Positions 25,696 to 33,997 of a DNA stretch of 39,123 nt are shown piece by piece; position 1 is the first letter of the stretch, and each line of letters opens with the position of its first letter. The stretch comes from Anaerolineales bacterium. GTDB taxonomy: Bacteria > Chloroflexota > Anaerolineae > E26-bin7. A model generated the notes under the pieces. It did not search any database and had not been told where the DNA came from. It saw only the letters and a list, made by a program, of their open reading frames with translations. A program made the position numbers and the translations under genes. Location: contig SOHZ01000392.1 in NCBI GenBank assembly GCA_004377365.1, positions 1-39,123 on the forward strand. The letters run 5' to 3'.

Positions 25696-27666
25696 ATGAT
25701 TGTCTTAAGTCTTCTGGTGCTCCTGGCTTTCACCCTGCGCCTCTATCGCCTGGGGCATCAGAGCTTCTGGTACGATGAGGGGCAGAGCTATTACTTTGCT
25801 CACCAGGATAGCCTGGGGGCCATGCTGGACGTCATCTCCGACAGCGACCATCCACCTCTCTACTTCATACTTCTCTACCTCTGGATGTCTGTGGCCGGTC
25901 TCAGCGAATTCGCTCTGCGTTTCACGGCCCTCTTCTGGAGCGTGTTGCTGGTGCCCCTGGTCTACCTTTTGGGGCGGCGAGCCTTTGGCACCGGGGAAGG
26001 GATAGCAGCCGCTCTGCTGATGGCTATCTCTCCCTTCCACGTCTGGTATGCCCAGGAAGCGCGGATGTATACCTTGGCTACCTTCCTGGGCCTTCTTTCA
26101 AGTTATCTGCTCTTGCTGGCCTTGCAGAAGGGACGGCGCTCTCTATGGCTGGCCTACACTCTGGCAGCCCTGGCCGCTCCCTACGCTCACCTCTACGCCT
26201 GCTTCGTCCTCCTTTTCCAGGGTCTTTTCGTCCTACTGTGGGCCTGGCGCAGCCGACCCAGGGTACCCTTCCTGCGAGCCTGGCTCCTCTCCCAGGTGGG
26301 CATCGGCCTGGGCTTCCTGCCCTGGGTCAGCATTGTGCTCAGGGAATACGCCAGCAACGCCACCTACTGGCCGGGCATCCTGGACCTGAAGAGATTCCTT
26401 CTGGATACTGTCATCGCTTTCTCCGCTGGCCTGACTCTGCCCCTTGACCGGGCTGGCTGGATGGCCACGGCTTTTCTGCTGGCCTTGGGGGTGGGATGCG
26501 CCTCGCTGGCCTTCCGACGGCCCGAACCTCGCCCCCGCCAGCAGGGATTCTCCCTGGTGCTGCTCTATCTGATGGTGCCAACCCTGGCCGCGCTGGTCAT
26601 CTCCTATCGCCATCCCAAGTACGCCCCCCGTTATCTGCTCCTGGTCACCCCAGCCTATTACCTGCTGGCGGCCAGAGGGTTGGCTACCCTGAGGGCTCAT
26701 CGCCGCTGGGTGGGGCTGGCCATTATCCTTCTTACGGTTATACTTTTTGGAGCTGTCCAGTCCCTCTACAATGGCTACTTCGTGGAAGAATACGCCAGGG
26801 ACGACTTTCGGGCTGTGTTGGGCTACGTTGAGGCCAACGCCTGGGAGGACGACGCCGTCATCATCGTGGGCGGTCACGCCTATCCCATCCTGGATTACTA
26901 CAATCGCCTGGGCCTGGCAGCCTATCCTATCCCGCCCAGGCTGGTGGCCTCGGTGGAGCAGCCGGTGAGCCGACAGTTGGTGGCCGAGACTCTCAATGAG
27001 ATCGCAGCCCATCACCGGCGGGTCTGGCTGATCCTATGGCAAGAGCGCCTGGCCGACCCGGCCCGCCTGGTGCTCAACGAACTGGTAGCCAACACACTCC
27101 GTCTAGGAGTAGGGGCAGAGTTCCACGGCCCACCCTTGCTCCTCTTCTCTTTGGAAGACAAACCACATTTCTCCGTTGAGCCGCCGGTTCAACACCCCAT
27201 CACCGTTGATTTCGCCGACAATATGCAGTTGGTAGGCTACGAACTGACCAAGGGGCAATGGCTGCGGGATAGGCAGCAGAGGGATTTCGCCGCTACCCAG
27301 GTGGAGACAGAAGAATTGGTCTTTGAGCCCAGCGAGACCATCTACCTGGCCCTTTACTGGCGAACGCGCGGCTTGGTGGAGGGCGATTACATAGCTTTCA
27401 CCCACATCCTCGCTCAGGATGGGACCCTCTATGGCGGTTGGGATCGCAAGCTGGGTGGTGAGTTCTACCCTTCATCTCAGTGGCCAGCCGGCGACACCCT
27501 GCGGCAGGAGTATCCTCTCATCGTCTCGCCAGAAGCGCCATCGGGACGCTATCAAATCGAAGTGGGGCTCTACTTACAGGCGACTATGGAACGGCTGCCT
27601 GTTCTCGACGAAAACGGTCAACCCGTGGAAAACAGGGTCCTGCTATGCGAGGTGCAGGTGGAGTGA
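25696..27666 (+). CDS. GT39-like membrane glycosyltransferase with one C-terminal module
   Basis: LYRLGHQSFWYDEGQSYYFAHQDS; VWYAQEARMYTLATFLG; start MIVLSLLVLLAF preferred over 25567, which reads through a repeat. Confidence 0.87.
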   Translation: MIVLSLLVLLAFTLRLYRLGHQSFWYDEGQSYYFAHQDSLGAMLDVISDSDHPPLYFILLYLWMSVAGLSEFALRFTALFWSVLLVPLVYLLGRRAFGTGEGIAAALLMAISPFHVWYAQEARMYTLATFLGLLSSYLLLLALQKGRRSLWLAYTLAALAAPYAHLYACFVLLFQGLFVLLWAWRSRPRVPFLRAWLLSQVGIGLGFLPWVSIVLREYASNATYWPGILDLKRFLLDTVIAFSAGLTLPLDRAGWMATAFLLALGVGCASLAFRRPEPRPRQQGFSLVLLYLMVPTLAALVISYRHPKYAPRYLLLVTPAYYLLAARGLATLRAHRRWVGLAIILLTVILFGAVQSLYNGYFVEEYARDDFRAVLGYVEANAWEDDAVIIVGGHAYPILDYYNRLGLAAYPIPPRLVASVEQPVSRQLVAETLNEIAAHHRRVWLILWQERLADPARLVLNELVANTLRLGVGAEFHGPPLLLFSLEDKPHFSVEPPVQHPITVDFADNMQLVGYELTKGQWLRDRQQRDFAATQVETEELVFEPSETIYLALYWRTRGLVEGDYIAFTHILAQDGTLYGGWDRKLGGEFYPSSQWPAGDTLRQEYPLIVSPEAPSGRYQIEVGLYLQATMERLPVLDENGQPVENRVLLCEVQVE

Positions 27667-27743
27667 GTCATTGACCGTTGGCGCAATCAAACGCCAAGTC
27701 CCCATCTCCTGCGAGAGGAGACGGAGAGCTTGCCCCTTTATCC

Positions 27744-27772
27744 TTGCAACAAGGCGGGGAGTGTGGTACCAT
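27744..27772 (+). promoter_or_regulatory. Putative promoter upstream of the antitoxin-like gene
   Basis: TTGCAA - 17 bp - TACCAT. Confidence 0.6.
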
Positions 27773-27840
27773 CAGAACACACAAGTGATTCGAGCAAGGG
27801 TAGGCGGGAAACACCGCCATGAACAAAATCTCGGCAAAGG

Positions 27841-28185
27841 ATGATAGCAAACATGACTGTCTTGGAAAAATTCAGTCCCGATCTTCTATCAAAGGCCATA
27901 AAAGAGCGATTCGGTTTGGCGAAAGACGAAGAGGTCTATCTGAAAGCAGTTAGGCTTGGCGTCATTGAGGACATAAAGCGCAAGATGAGAGAGAGAACGG
28001 GACTTACCATCGAAGAGATGGAAATAGCAGCCGATTTGGGCTTGATCCGTAGAGATCAGTTCTGGCATTGGACACCTGAAAGTCAAGTCAGTATAAAAGA
28101 AGGACTTGAAGATTTGGAAGCGGGGAGATACGAAACTTTCGATTGCGTTGATGCCCTGTTTTCTGATCACGATAGGCAAGCATGA
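27841..28185 (+). CDS. Small antitoxin-like hypothetical protein (no adjacent toxin seen)
   Basis: C-terminus IKEGLEDLEAGRYETFDCVDALFSDHDRQA resembles RelB/Phd-type antitoxin tails. Confidence 0.55.
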   Translation: MIANMTVLEKFSPDLLSKAIKERFGLAKDEEVYLKAVRLGVIEDIKRKMRERTGLTIEEMEIAADLGLIRRDQFWHWTPESQVSIKEGLEDLEAGRYETFDCVDALFSDHDRQA

Positions 28186-28223
28186 CATTTACAGGAGATA
28201 GCTGCGATTCCTGGAACAAGACT

Positions 28224-28267
28224 GAGCCCCCACGTCTCATTGAGAGATGACGGGGGCTCGCCTTTTG
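28224..28267 (+). terminator. Rho-independent terminator after the antitoxin-like gene
   Basis: GAGCCCCC...GGGGGCTC stem followed by GCCTTTT. Confidence 0.7.
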
Positions 28268-28270
28268 CCC

Positions 28271-28299
28271 TTGCAACAAGGCAGGGAGTGTGGTACAAT
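28271..28299 (+). promoter_or_regulatory. Putative promoter for the lipoprotein gene
   Basis: TTGCAA - 17 bp - TACAAT; spacer nearly identical to the 27744-27772 promoter. Confidence 0.65.
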
Positions 28300-28331
28300 T
28301 GAAGCAACAATACCTGGGGAGGTTGGAACTG

Positions 28332-29534
28332 ATGCGTTTGGCAGTGCTTGGGTTGGTTGTGTTGAGTGTGCTTGCGGCGGGCTGCATCTCGCGGCCCCTT
28401 CTATACGATGTCAAGGTCGCCCCCGACGTTATCTCACCCAACGCCGATGGGCGGGACGATGTAACCCGCATCGAGTACAAGCTGCGGCGCAGCGCTGACT
28501 TGTCCATATACTTCCTCGACGCTGAGGGTGAAAAACACTACTTCCGCGAGAATAAGCGCCGTTCCTCTGGTAAATACAATGTCTACTTCGGGGGTGTGGT
28601 GGAGGGACGGATGCTGCCCGATGGCCCTTATACCTGGGGGCTGGAAGCCACCGAGCTGAGTAGTCACACTGAGAAAGTAGAAGGCCCCTTCACCATCGTT
28701 GACGCTGATACGGTGATGCCCGAGCTGCGCAACTTCTCTGTCTATCCACAAGTCTTCACCCCCAACCAGGATGGCATTGACGACCGAGTGGCCATCACTT
28801 TCTACCTTAATAAAGAGGTGCGCGAGCTGCGGGTCTATGTTCTCGACGAAGAGGGCAACAAATATCCTGTGTCTCAGAAAGAGGGAGTAGCCAAGCCCAG
28901 GGAGATCGGCGAACCCTGGGTGCCCGGCGTGTACACGTATGATTACGAAGGCGGGGTGGATCTGGGGGCTACCCCACCACCCGATGGCATCTATACTGTG
29001 GTAGCCGAAGCAGAAGACCTGGTAGGCAACAAGGTGCGGGAGACCAGTACCCTGACCATCGAGCACGGCGGTGTGCCCCGCGCCGACATTGTCAACGCTG
29101 CTGTCGAGTTTTATCCCGAGGTGGTCCCCCTGGGAGGCACCCTGACCTTTACCGCCACGGTGGAGAACTTTGGCTCGGTGCCCGTCCGCACCACGGGACC
29201 ACCTCCCGGCACCACTTACACTACCAGCGAAAATTTTAACAGCCTGGGTTGGTACGAGGAGCCAGGCGCCTGGCGCTTCGGCATTGACTTTGAGGGCAAC
29301 TCCAGCGGCCGACCCTACCCCTATCGCTTCGCCATAGGCAGCGACGCCGAGTTGACGGTCATCAATGGCGAGAAGTATCTGATGCCCGGCCAGTGGGTCA
29401 CCATCGTCGGACACCTGCAAATCATTGACAAGCCGCCGCGTATTGCCCCCCACTATTGGGCCGGCCTGATCCACGAAGACGTACGCATTGTCAACGATCA
29501 CGTTGATCCGCAGGTGATCAACATAGGGTTTTGA
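28332..29534 (+). CDS. Lipoprotein with FlgD-like Ig-type domains
   Basis: MRLAVLGLVVLSVLAAGCIS lipobox; VAPDVISPNADGRDDVTRIEYKL and VYPQVFTPNQDGIDDRVAITFYL. Confidence 0.8.
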   Translation: MRLAVLGLVVLSVLAAGCISRPLLYDVKVAPDVISPNADGRDDVTRIEYKLRRSADLSIYFLDAEGEKHYFRENKRRSSGKYNVYFGGVVEGRMLPDGPYTWGLEATELSSHTEKVEGPFTIVDADTVMPELRNFSVYPQVFTPNQDGIDDRVAITFYLNKEVRELRVYVLDEEGNKYPVSQKEGVAKPREIGEPWVPGVYTYDYEGGVDLGATPPPDGIYTVVAEAEDLVGNKVRETSTLTIEHGGVPRADIVNAAVEFYPEVVPLGGTLTFTATVENFGSVPVRTTGPPPGTTYTTSENFNSLGWYEEPGAWRFGIDFEGNSSGRPYPYRFAIGSDAELTVINGEKYLMPGQWVTIVGHLQIIDKPPRIAPHYWAGLIHEDVRIVNDHVDPQVINIGF

Positions 29535-29544
29535 GCTTGGGCGG

Positions 29545-30546
29545 ATGAAACCGGATCTTTCCATCATCATCGTCAGCTTTAACACAAGACAGCTTTTGAA
29601 GGAATGTCTTGACTCGGTTTACGCCAGCCTGGCAGAGTCCACCCTGACCAGTGAGGTCATCGTCGTTGACAACGCTTCCCGCGACGGCAGCGCTGCGATG
29701 GTGCGAAGGCACTTCCCCCAGGTCAGGCTCATCGCCAACGAGGACAATCGCGGCTTCGCAGCGGCCAACACTCAGGCGCTAAGGGCTATAGGGTATGAGA
29801 CAGGGCATAGGGAATACCCATTGTCCCCTACTCCTCATCCCCCACTCCCTAAATACGTGATCTTGCTCAACCCCGACACCCTTGTAGGTAAGAGCGCCTT
29901 GGCCACGCTGGTCCGCTTCATGGACGAGAACCCACAGGCGGGGGCCTGTGGGGCCAGGCTGCTTCACAGCGATGGTAGCTTCCAGCATTCGGCCTTTGCT
30001 TTTCCCACTCTGTTTCAGGTCTTCCTCGATTTCTTCCCCATCAACTACCGTCTGACGGACTCTCGCCTGAACGGCCGCTACCCCCGCTACCTTTATCAGG
30101 CCAGCGAGCCCTTTCCCATTGATCACCCGCTGGGGGCCGCGTTAATGGTGCGGCGAGAGGCTATCGAACAGGTGGGGCTCCTCGACGAGCGGTTCTTCAT
30201 CTACTGCGAGGAGATAGACTGGTGCTTGAGGATCAAGGCCGCCGGATGGGGTATTTGGTGCGTGCCGGAGGCCGAAATCGTGCACCACGTGGCCCGGAGC
30301 ACCGGACAGTTCCGAGATGAAATGTTTGCGGCTCTCTGGAAAAGCCGCTACCAACTGTTCGAGAAGCATTACAGCCGCCTCTTTCAATGGATGGCGCGGC
30401 GCATTGTGAGGTTGGGGCTGTGGACGGAGGTCGAGCGGGCACGGGCGGCAGCCCGACGGCGGGAGATCACAGAAAGCGAGTTGACCAGCCGCCTGACGGC
30501 TTACCGGCGAGTAGCCGAGATGGGACAAAGGTCAAAAGGTGAGTAA
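29545..30546 (+). CDS. Glycosyltransferase family 2 (rhamnosyltransferase-like) with in-frame repeat-derived insert
   Basis: LSIIIVSFNTRQLLKECLDSV; VVDNASRDGSAAMVRRHFPQV; LLDERFFIYCEEIDWCLRIKAAGW. Confidence 0.9.
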   Translation: MKPDLSIIIVSFNTRQLLKECLDSVYASLAESTLTSEVIVVDNASRDGSAAMVRRHFPQVRLIANEDNRGFAAANTQALRAIGYETGHREYPLSPTPHPPLPKYVILLNPDTLVGKSALATLVRFMDENPQAGACGARLLHSDGSFQHSAFAFPTLFQVFLDFFPINYRLTDSRLNGRYPRYLYQASEPFPIDHPLGAALMVRREAIEQVGLLDERFFIYCEEIDWCLRIKAAGWGIWCVPEAEIVHHVARSTGQFRDEMFAALWKSRYQLFEKHYSRLFQWMARRIVRLGLWTEVERARAAARRREITESELTSRLTAYRRVAEMGQRSKGE

Positions 30547-30958
30547 TTTGGAGCATTTGCAGAAGCTGAGGAAGCTGTTCGAAGAGGCGCCCATCAGGGA
30601 GCTCGACGATCTGGAACTGGTGTCCTGCAGCGACGGGGGGGCTGAGGTGCGGCTGCCCTTCAAGCCTGACCTCACTCAAGGTCTGGGGGTAGTCCACGGC
30701 GGCATGGTGGGCCTTGTTGCCGACACGGCTGGTTGGTTCGCCGCCGCTTCAGTATACCCTCAGGGATTGGTCACCACAGCCGAGTACAAGATCAACCTGC
30801 TGACCGGGGCCAGGGGTGATTTGCTGGCCACCGGCCGGGTGGTGCGCCAGGGACGGAACCTGATCACCTGCCAGTTAGAAGTGATGGATGCCGAGAACAA
30901 GCTGGTAGCGGTGGGGATTGGAACGTATGCTTGTATCCGCACTCAGAGGGACCGATGA
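30539..30958 (+). CDS. PaaI-type hotdog thioesterase
   Basis: LTQGLGVVHGGMVGLVADTAGWFAAASV ... TTAEYKINLL. Confidence 0.85.
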   Translation: MSNLEHLQKLRKLFEEAPIRELDDLELVSCSDGGAEVRLPFKPDLTQGLGVVHGGMVGLVADTAGWFAAASVYPQGLVTTAEYKINLLTGARGDLLATGRVVRQGRNLITCQLEVMDAENKLVAVGIGTYACIRTQRDR

Positions 30959-30959
30959 G

Positions 30960-31727
30960 ATGGGTGAAAGTGGACCAGCCCAACTAACCGTTGTCATCCT
31001 CACCAAAAACGAAGAGCGCAACATCGCCGCTTGCATCGAGAGCGTGCGCTGGGCCGACGAAGTGGTGGTCTTTGATTCCCTCAGCCAAGATCGCACCGTG
31101 GAGATCGCCCAAGAGTTGGGAGCCAAGGTCATCCAGCGCCCCTTCCGCAACTATGCCGATCAGCGCAACGCGGCCCTGAAAGCAGTAGAGAGCCAGTGGG
31201 TCTTTTTCGTTGATGCCGATGAACGGGCCACGCCAGAACTGGCGGCAGAAGTACGACAGGCTATCGAGGACGAGACGAAAGCGGGCTGGTGGGTGCCGCG
31301 TCATAACTACATCTTCGGCCGGCTGACTCGCCATGCAGGCTGGTTCCCCGACTACCAACTGCGCCTCCTCAAGCGAGAGCACGCCCATTACGACCCGCCG
31401 CAAAAAGTCCACGAGGTGGTCATCCTCGACGGCCAGGAAGGACACCTGAAGAACGTCTTGATCCATTACAACTACGATAACCTGTCCCAGTTCCTGGAGA
31501 GGCAAAGCCGCTATACCCATTACGAGGCCAGGATACTCTACGATCAGGGTATCCGGCCCAGGGGGCGCAATTTCATCCTGCAACCGCTGCGAGAGTTCAG
31601 GCGGCGCTACGTCTCTCTGCAGGGCTGGAAGGACGGTCTTCACGGCTTGTTCCTCAGCAGCCTCATGGCCTACTACCATTTCGTCATGTACGTGCGCCTG
31701 AGACGGTTGTGGCGCACTTTGACGTAA
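30960..31727 (+). CDS. Glycosyltransferase family 2, WaaE/KdtX-like
   Basis: LTVVILTKNEERNIAACIESVRWADEVVVFDSLSQDRTVEIA; HNYIFGRLTRHAGWFPDYQLRLLKRE; start ATG at 30960 preferred. Confidence 0.88.
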   Translation: MGESGPAQLTVVILTKNEERNIAACIESVRWADEVVVFDSLSQDRTVEIAQELGAKVIQRPFRNYADQRNAALKAVESQWVFFVDADERATPELAAEVRQAIEDETKAGWWVPRHNYIFGRLTRHAGWFPDYQLRLLKREHAHYDPPQKVHEVVILDGQEGHLKNVLIHYNYDNLSQFLERQSRYTHYEARILYDQGIRPRGRNFILQPLREFRRRYVSLQGWKDGLHGLFLSSLMAYYHFVMYVRLRRLWRTLT

Positions 31728-31747
31728 TCAAGGGGTTGTGTTATACT
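31719..31747 (+). promoter_or_regulatory. Putative promoter overlapping the upstream stop codon
   Basis: TTGACG - 17 bp - TATACT immediately before the ATG at 31755. Confidence 0.65.
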
Positions 31748-31754
31748 TCCCCAA

Positions 31755-32171
31755 ATGAAGCCAGAGAAGGTCTGCAATCCCACACCGGAGCAAATGACCG
31801 CTGCCCTGCTGAAGGCGGCCCAAGCCGGGCGCTGGAACCATTGGCAACACAAAGTTGAGACCCACGCTGGCGATTGGGTTAAAGCAAGAGCCATGCACAA
31901 GCCATTGGTAGCGGAACAGTTTGCCAAACTGCCGGCAGCGGTGGCTGAGTACCCGTTCGTAGAGCTGTGTGTGTATCGGTATAAGGGGAAGGTAGTATGG
32001 GGATACTACTGCAAAAAACTCCCCTTTGAGGGAAACGTGCTCGTCCACGTGTTGGCGGTTCTGGAACCAACGGAGGGGAAAATCATTCATTGCATGCGTT
32101 CCAACCGAGGAAAGAAATACACAGAGCGTTGGGGAGAACAAGAAAAGCTATTCATTCCAGTGAGGTGGTGA
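31755..32171 (+). CDS. Hypothetical protein
   Basis: 138-aa ORF, promoter immediately upstream, tightly packed with next ORF; no recognised family. Confidence 0.6.
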   Translation: MKPEKVCNPTPEQMTAALLKAAQAGRWNHWQHKVETHAGDWVKARAMHKPLVAEQFAKLPAAVAEYPFVELCVYRYKGKVVWGYYCKKLPFEGNVLVHVLAVLEPTEGKIIHCMRSNRGKKYTERWGEQEKLFIPVRW

Positions 32172-32172
32172 A

Positions 32173-32649
32173 ATGTCTACGTATGAGTATGAACCTTTGT
32201 GGGATGCACCCCTAAAAGAATTGGAAGCCAGCCTCAACATTTACAGGCACATGATCGAGTGTCTGTACACTCTGGATGATATGGAAGTGGTCAATTATCT
32301 GTCAGCCCGCGATGGGGTGGCCTGGGCCATCAAGCAAGTGGACGGGGAAGTGGATCCGGCCATCCTGGCCGAGGTAGAGGAACTGGACGCCCAGCTCAAA
32401 GCGGCGGCTGATTACCTGGTGCACGAGTTGGACATTTACGGTGACATTTGGCGCGACGAACCAGAAGAGTATTGGTGGTGGTACCTGGACGGGGGCAAAC
32501 CCGACCCCGGCGGCATCCCCTCAGTCGAAGAGCGGCACCGATGGACGATGGAAATGCTAAAGGCTGAGAAAATGCCCAAGGCAATCGAGATGGCGGAAGA
32601 AAGGGAAGAATACAGGCGGAGGGGGATAAATAATCCAGACAGGTGGTGA
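32173..32649 (+). CDS. Hypothetical acidic protein
   Basis: 158-aa ORF separated from the previous stop by one base. Confidence 0.6.
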   Translation: MSTYEYEPLWDAPLKELEASLNIYRHMIECLYTLDDMEVVNYLSARDGVAWAIKQVDGEVDPAILAEVEELDAQLKAAADYLVHELDIYGDIWRDEPEEYWWWYLDGGKPDPGGIPSVEERHRWTMEMLKAEKMPKAIEMAEEREEYRRRGINNPDRW

Positions 32650-32657
32650 TTCATTCC

Positions 32658-33170
32658 ATGTCACAACTGGATTTGCCGGTTCTGGTGCTCAATCTAAACT
32701 ACGAACCTTTGAACGTCTGCACGACCAAGCGGGCCATGGTGTTGCTCGTCATCAGTAAGGCTGAGGTGATAGAAAACGGTCGAGGCTATATCCGGACGCC
32801 CTCTACCATCTACCCCCGCCCTTCGGTGATTAGACTGGGCTACATGATCAAGCGCCCACGTCCTCGGGTAAAGTTGAACCGTCGTGAGATCTTCCGGCGG
32901 GACAACTATACCTGCCAGTATTGTGGTCGGGAAACGAGGCGGTTGACGGTGGATCACATCGTGCCCCGCCACCGTGGGGGAGAATACCGTTGGGAGAACC
33001 TGGTGAGCGCCTGCCCGGCCTGCAACCGCCGAAAAGGGGGTAAGACGCTTCACGGGGCTCACATGAGCTTGCTGCGACGCCCTTATGTGCCCCGGGCCAC
33101 AGGAGACTATCTTTTTGGCCACTACTTGAAGCGTAACAGGGAATGGGAGAGGTTCATAGCAGGGTGGTAA
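32658..33170 (+). CDS. HNH endonuclease
   Basis: YTCQYCGRETRRLTVDHIVPRHRGGEYRWENLVSACPACNRRKGGKT. Confidence 0.92.
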   Translation: MSQLDLPVLVLNLNYEPLNVCTTKRAMVLLVISKAEVIENGRGYIRTPSTIYPRPSVIRLGYMIKRPRPRVKLNRREIFRRDNYTCQYCGRETRRLTVDHIVPRHRGGEYRWENLVSACPACNRRKGGKTLHGAHMSLLRRPYVPRATGDYLFGHYLKRNREWERFIAGW

Positions 33171-33189
33171 CAGTGTAGGGTGATGGTAC

Positions 33190-33217
33190 AAGGGGACCAG
33201 ATGGTCCCCTTTCTTTA
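33190..33217. terminator. Rho-independent terminator between convergent genes
   Basis: AAGGGGACC AGAT GGTCCCCTT TCTTT. Confidence 0.85.
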
Positions 33218-33688
33218 TGTGTACGTGCCTTTGGCAAGCTCTAATATTCGAAGGTAGCTTCCCTCGATGAGATCTTCCAGTTCATCGGCACACTGAAGAT
33301 ATTCGTACAGGGGGCCGCCACCGGGGTCGGGTATGTCGTGATGGCGTCCCACCATCTCGCTCAGGAGATGGATCTTGGGCTTATATTGGGGGAGCAGCGT
33401 TTCGATGACCTCTGCGTGCTCTGAGGCCATGACCAGTATCAAATCAGCTTCCTCTACGTCGGCCTGAGTCAGACTATGGGCACGGTGGCCGCTGATGTCA
33501 ATACCTCGCCTGGCCATGACCTGGATGGCGAACGGGCTGGCTGGCCGCCCGTTCGCCGCCCACACACCGGCCGAACGCACCGCACAGTCCGCCGCCAAGC
33601 CCTCACGAGCCAGGATACGATTGAGGAACGCTTCGGCCATGGGCGAACGGCAGATGTTGCCCGTGCACACAAAGACGACGGTCCTCAT
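33215..33688 (-). CDS. Low-molecular-weight protein-tyrosine phosphatase
   Basis: VFVCTGNICRSPMAEAFLN (CX5R P-loop); HDIPDPGG. Confidence 0.93.
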   Translation of the reverse strand: MRTVVFVCTGNICRSPMAEAFLNRILAREGLAADCAVRSAGVWAANGRPASPFAIQVMARRGIDISGHRAHSLTQADVEEADLILVMASEHAEVIETLLPQYKPKIHLLSEMVGRHHDIPDPGGGPLYEYLQCADELEDLIEGSYLRILELAKGTYT

Positions 33689-33903
33689 TCCGCAACCAGC
33701 AGGTACATCAACTCCAGGTATCTCTCCTCCTGGTCTTCCGTCAGCTCCTGTCCTTCAGCGTCCAGGGCCAGGAGATCGAGGAGTTCGTCGTCCAGGCGGT
33801 CGAATTCCTCGGGACTCAGCTTGGGCTGGCCTTCACTGAAGAGCTCATATCTTTCCAGATAGCTCGCATATTCCTCGCTGTACTTTTTCTTCTCTTGACT
33901 CAT
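33685..33903 (-). CDS. Small acidic hypothetical protein, 4-bp overlap with LMW phosphatase
   Basis: 72-aa ORF; overlap 33685-33688. Confidence 0.55.
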   Translation of the reverse strand: MSQEKKKYSEEYASYLERYELFSEGQPKLSPEEFDRLDDELLDLLALDAEGQELTEDQEERYLELMYLLVAE

Positions 33904-33997
33904 TTCGCTTTTCCCCTTGCTGATAAAAAGTCACCCAGGCCCTTACTCGCCCTCCAGATGGGTGCGATGGATGATTGATGCCAGTCGACAATAACAG

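Noticed and set aside
26233-27015. 260-aa minus-strand ORF
   Set aside because: Antisense to the GT39-like gene 25696..27666; no recognisable motif.
28434-29585. 383-aa minus-strand ORF
   Set aside because: Antisense to the FlgD-like lipoprotein gene; composition looks like a high-GC shadow ORF.
30984-31679. 231-aa minus-strand ORF
   Set aside because: Antisense to a GT2 gene with clear motifs.
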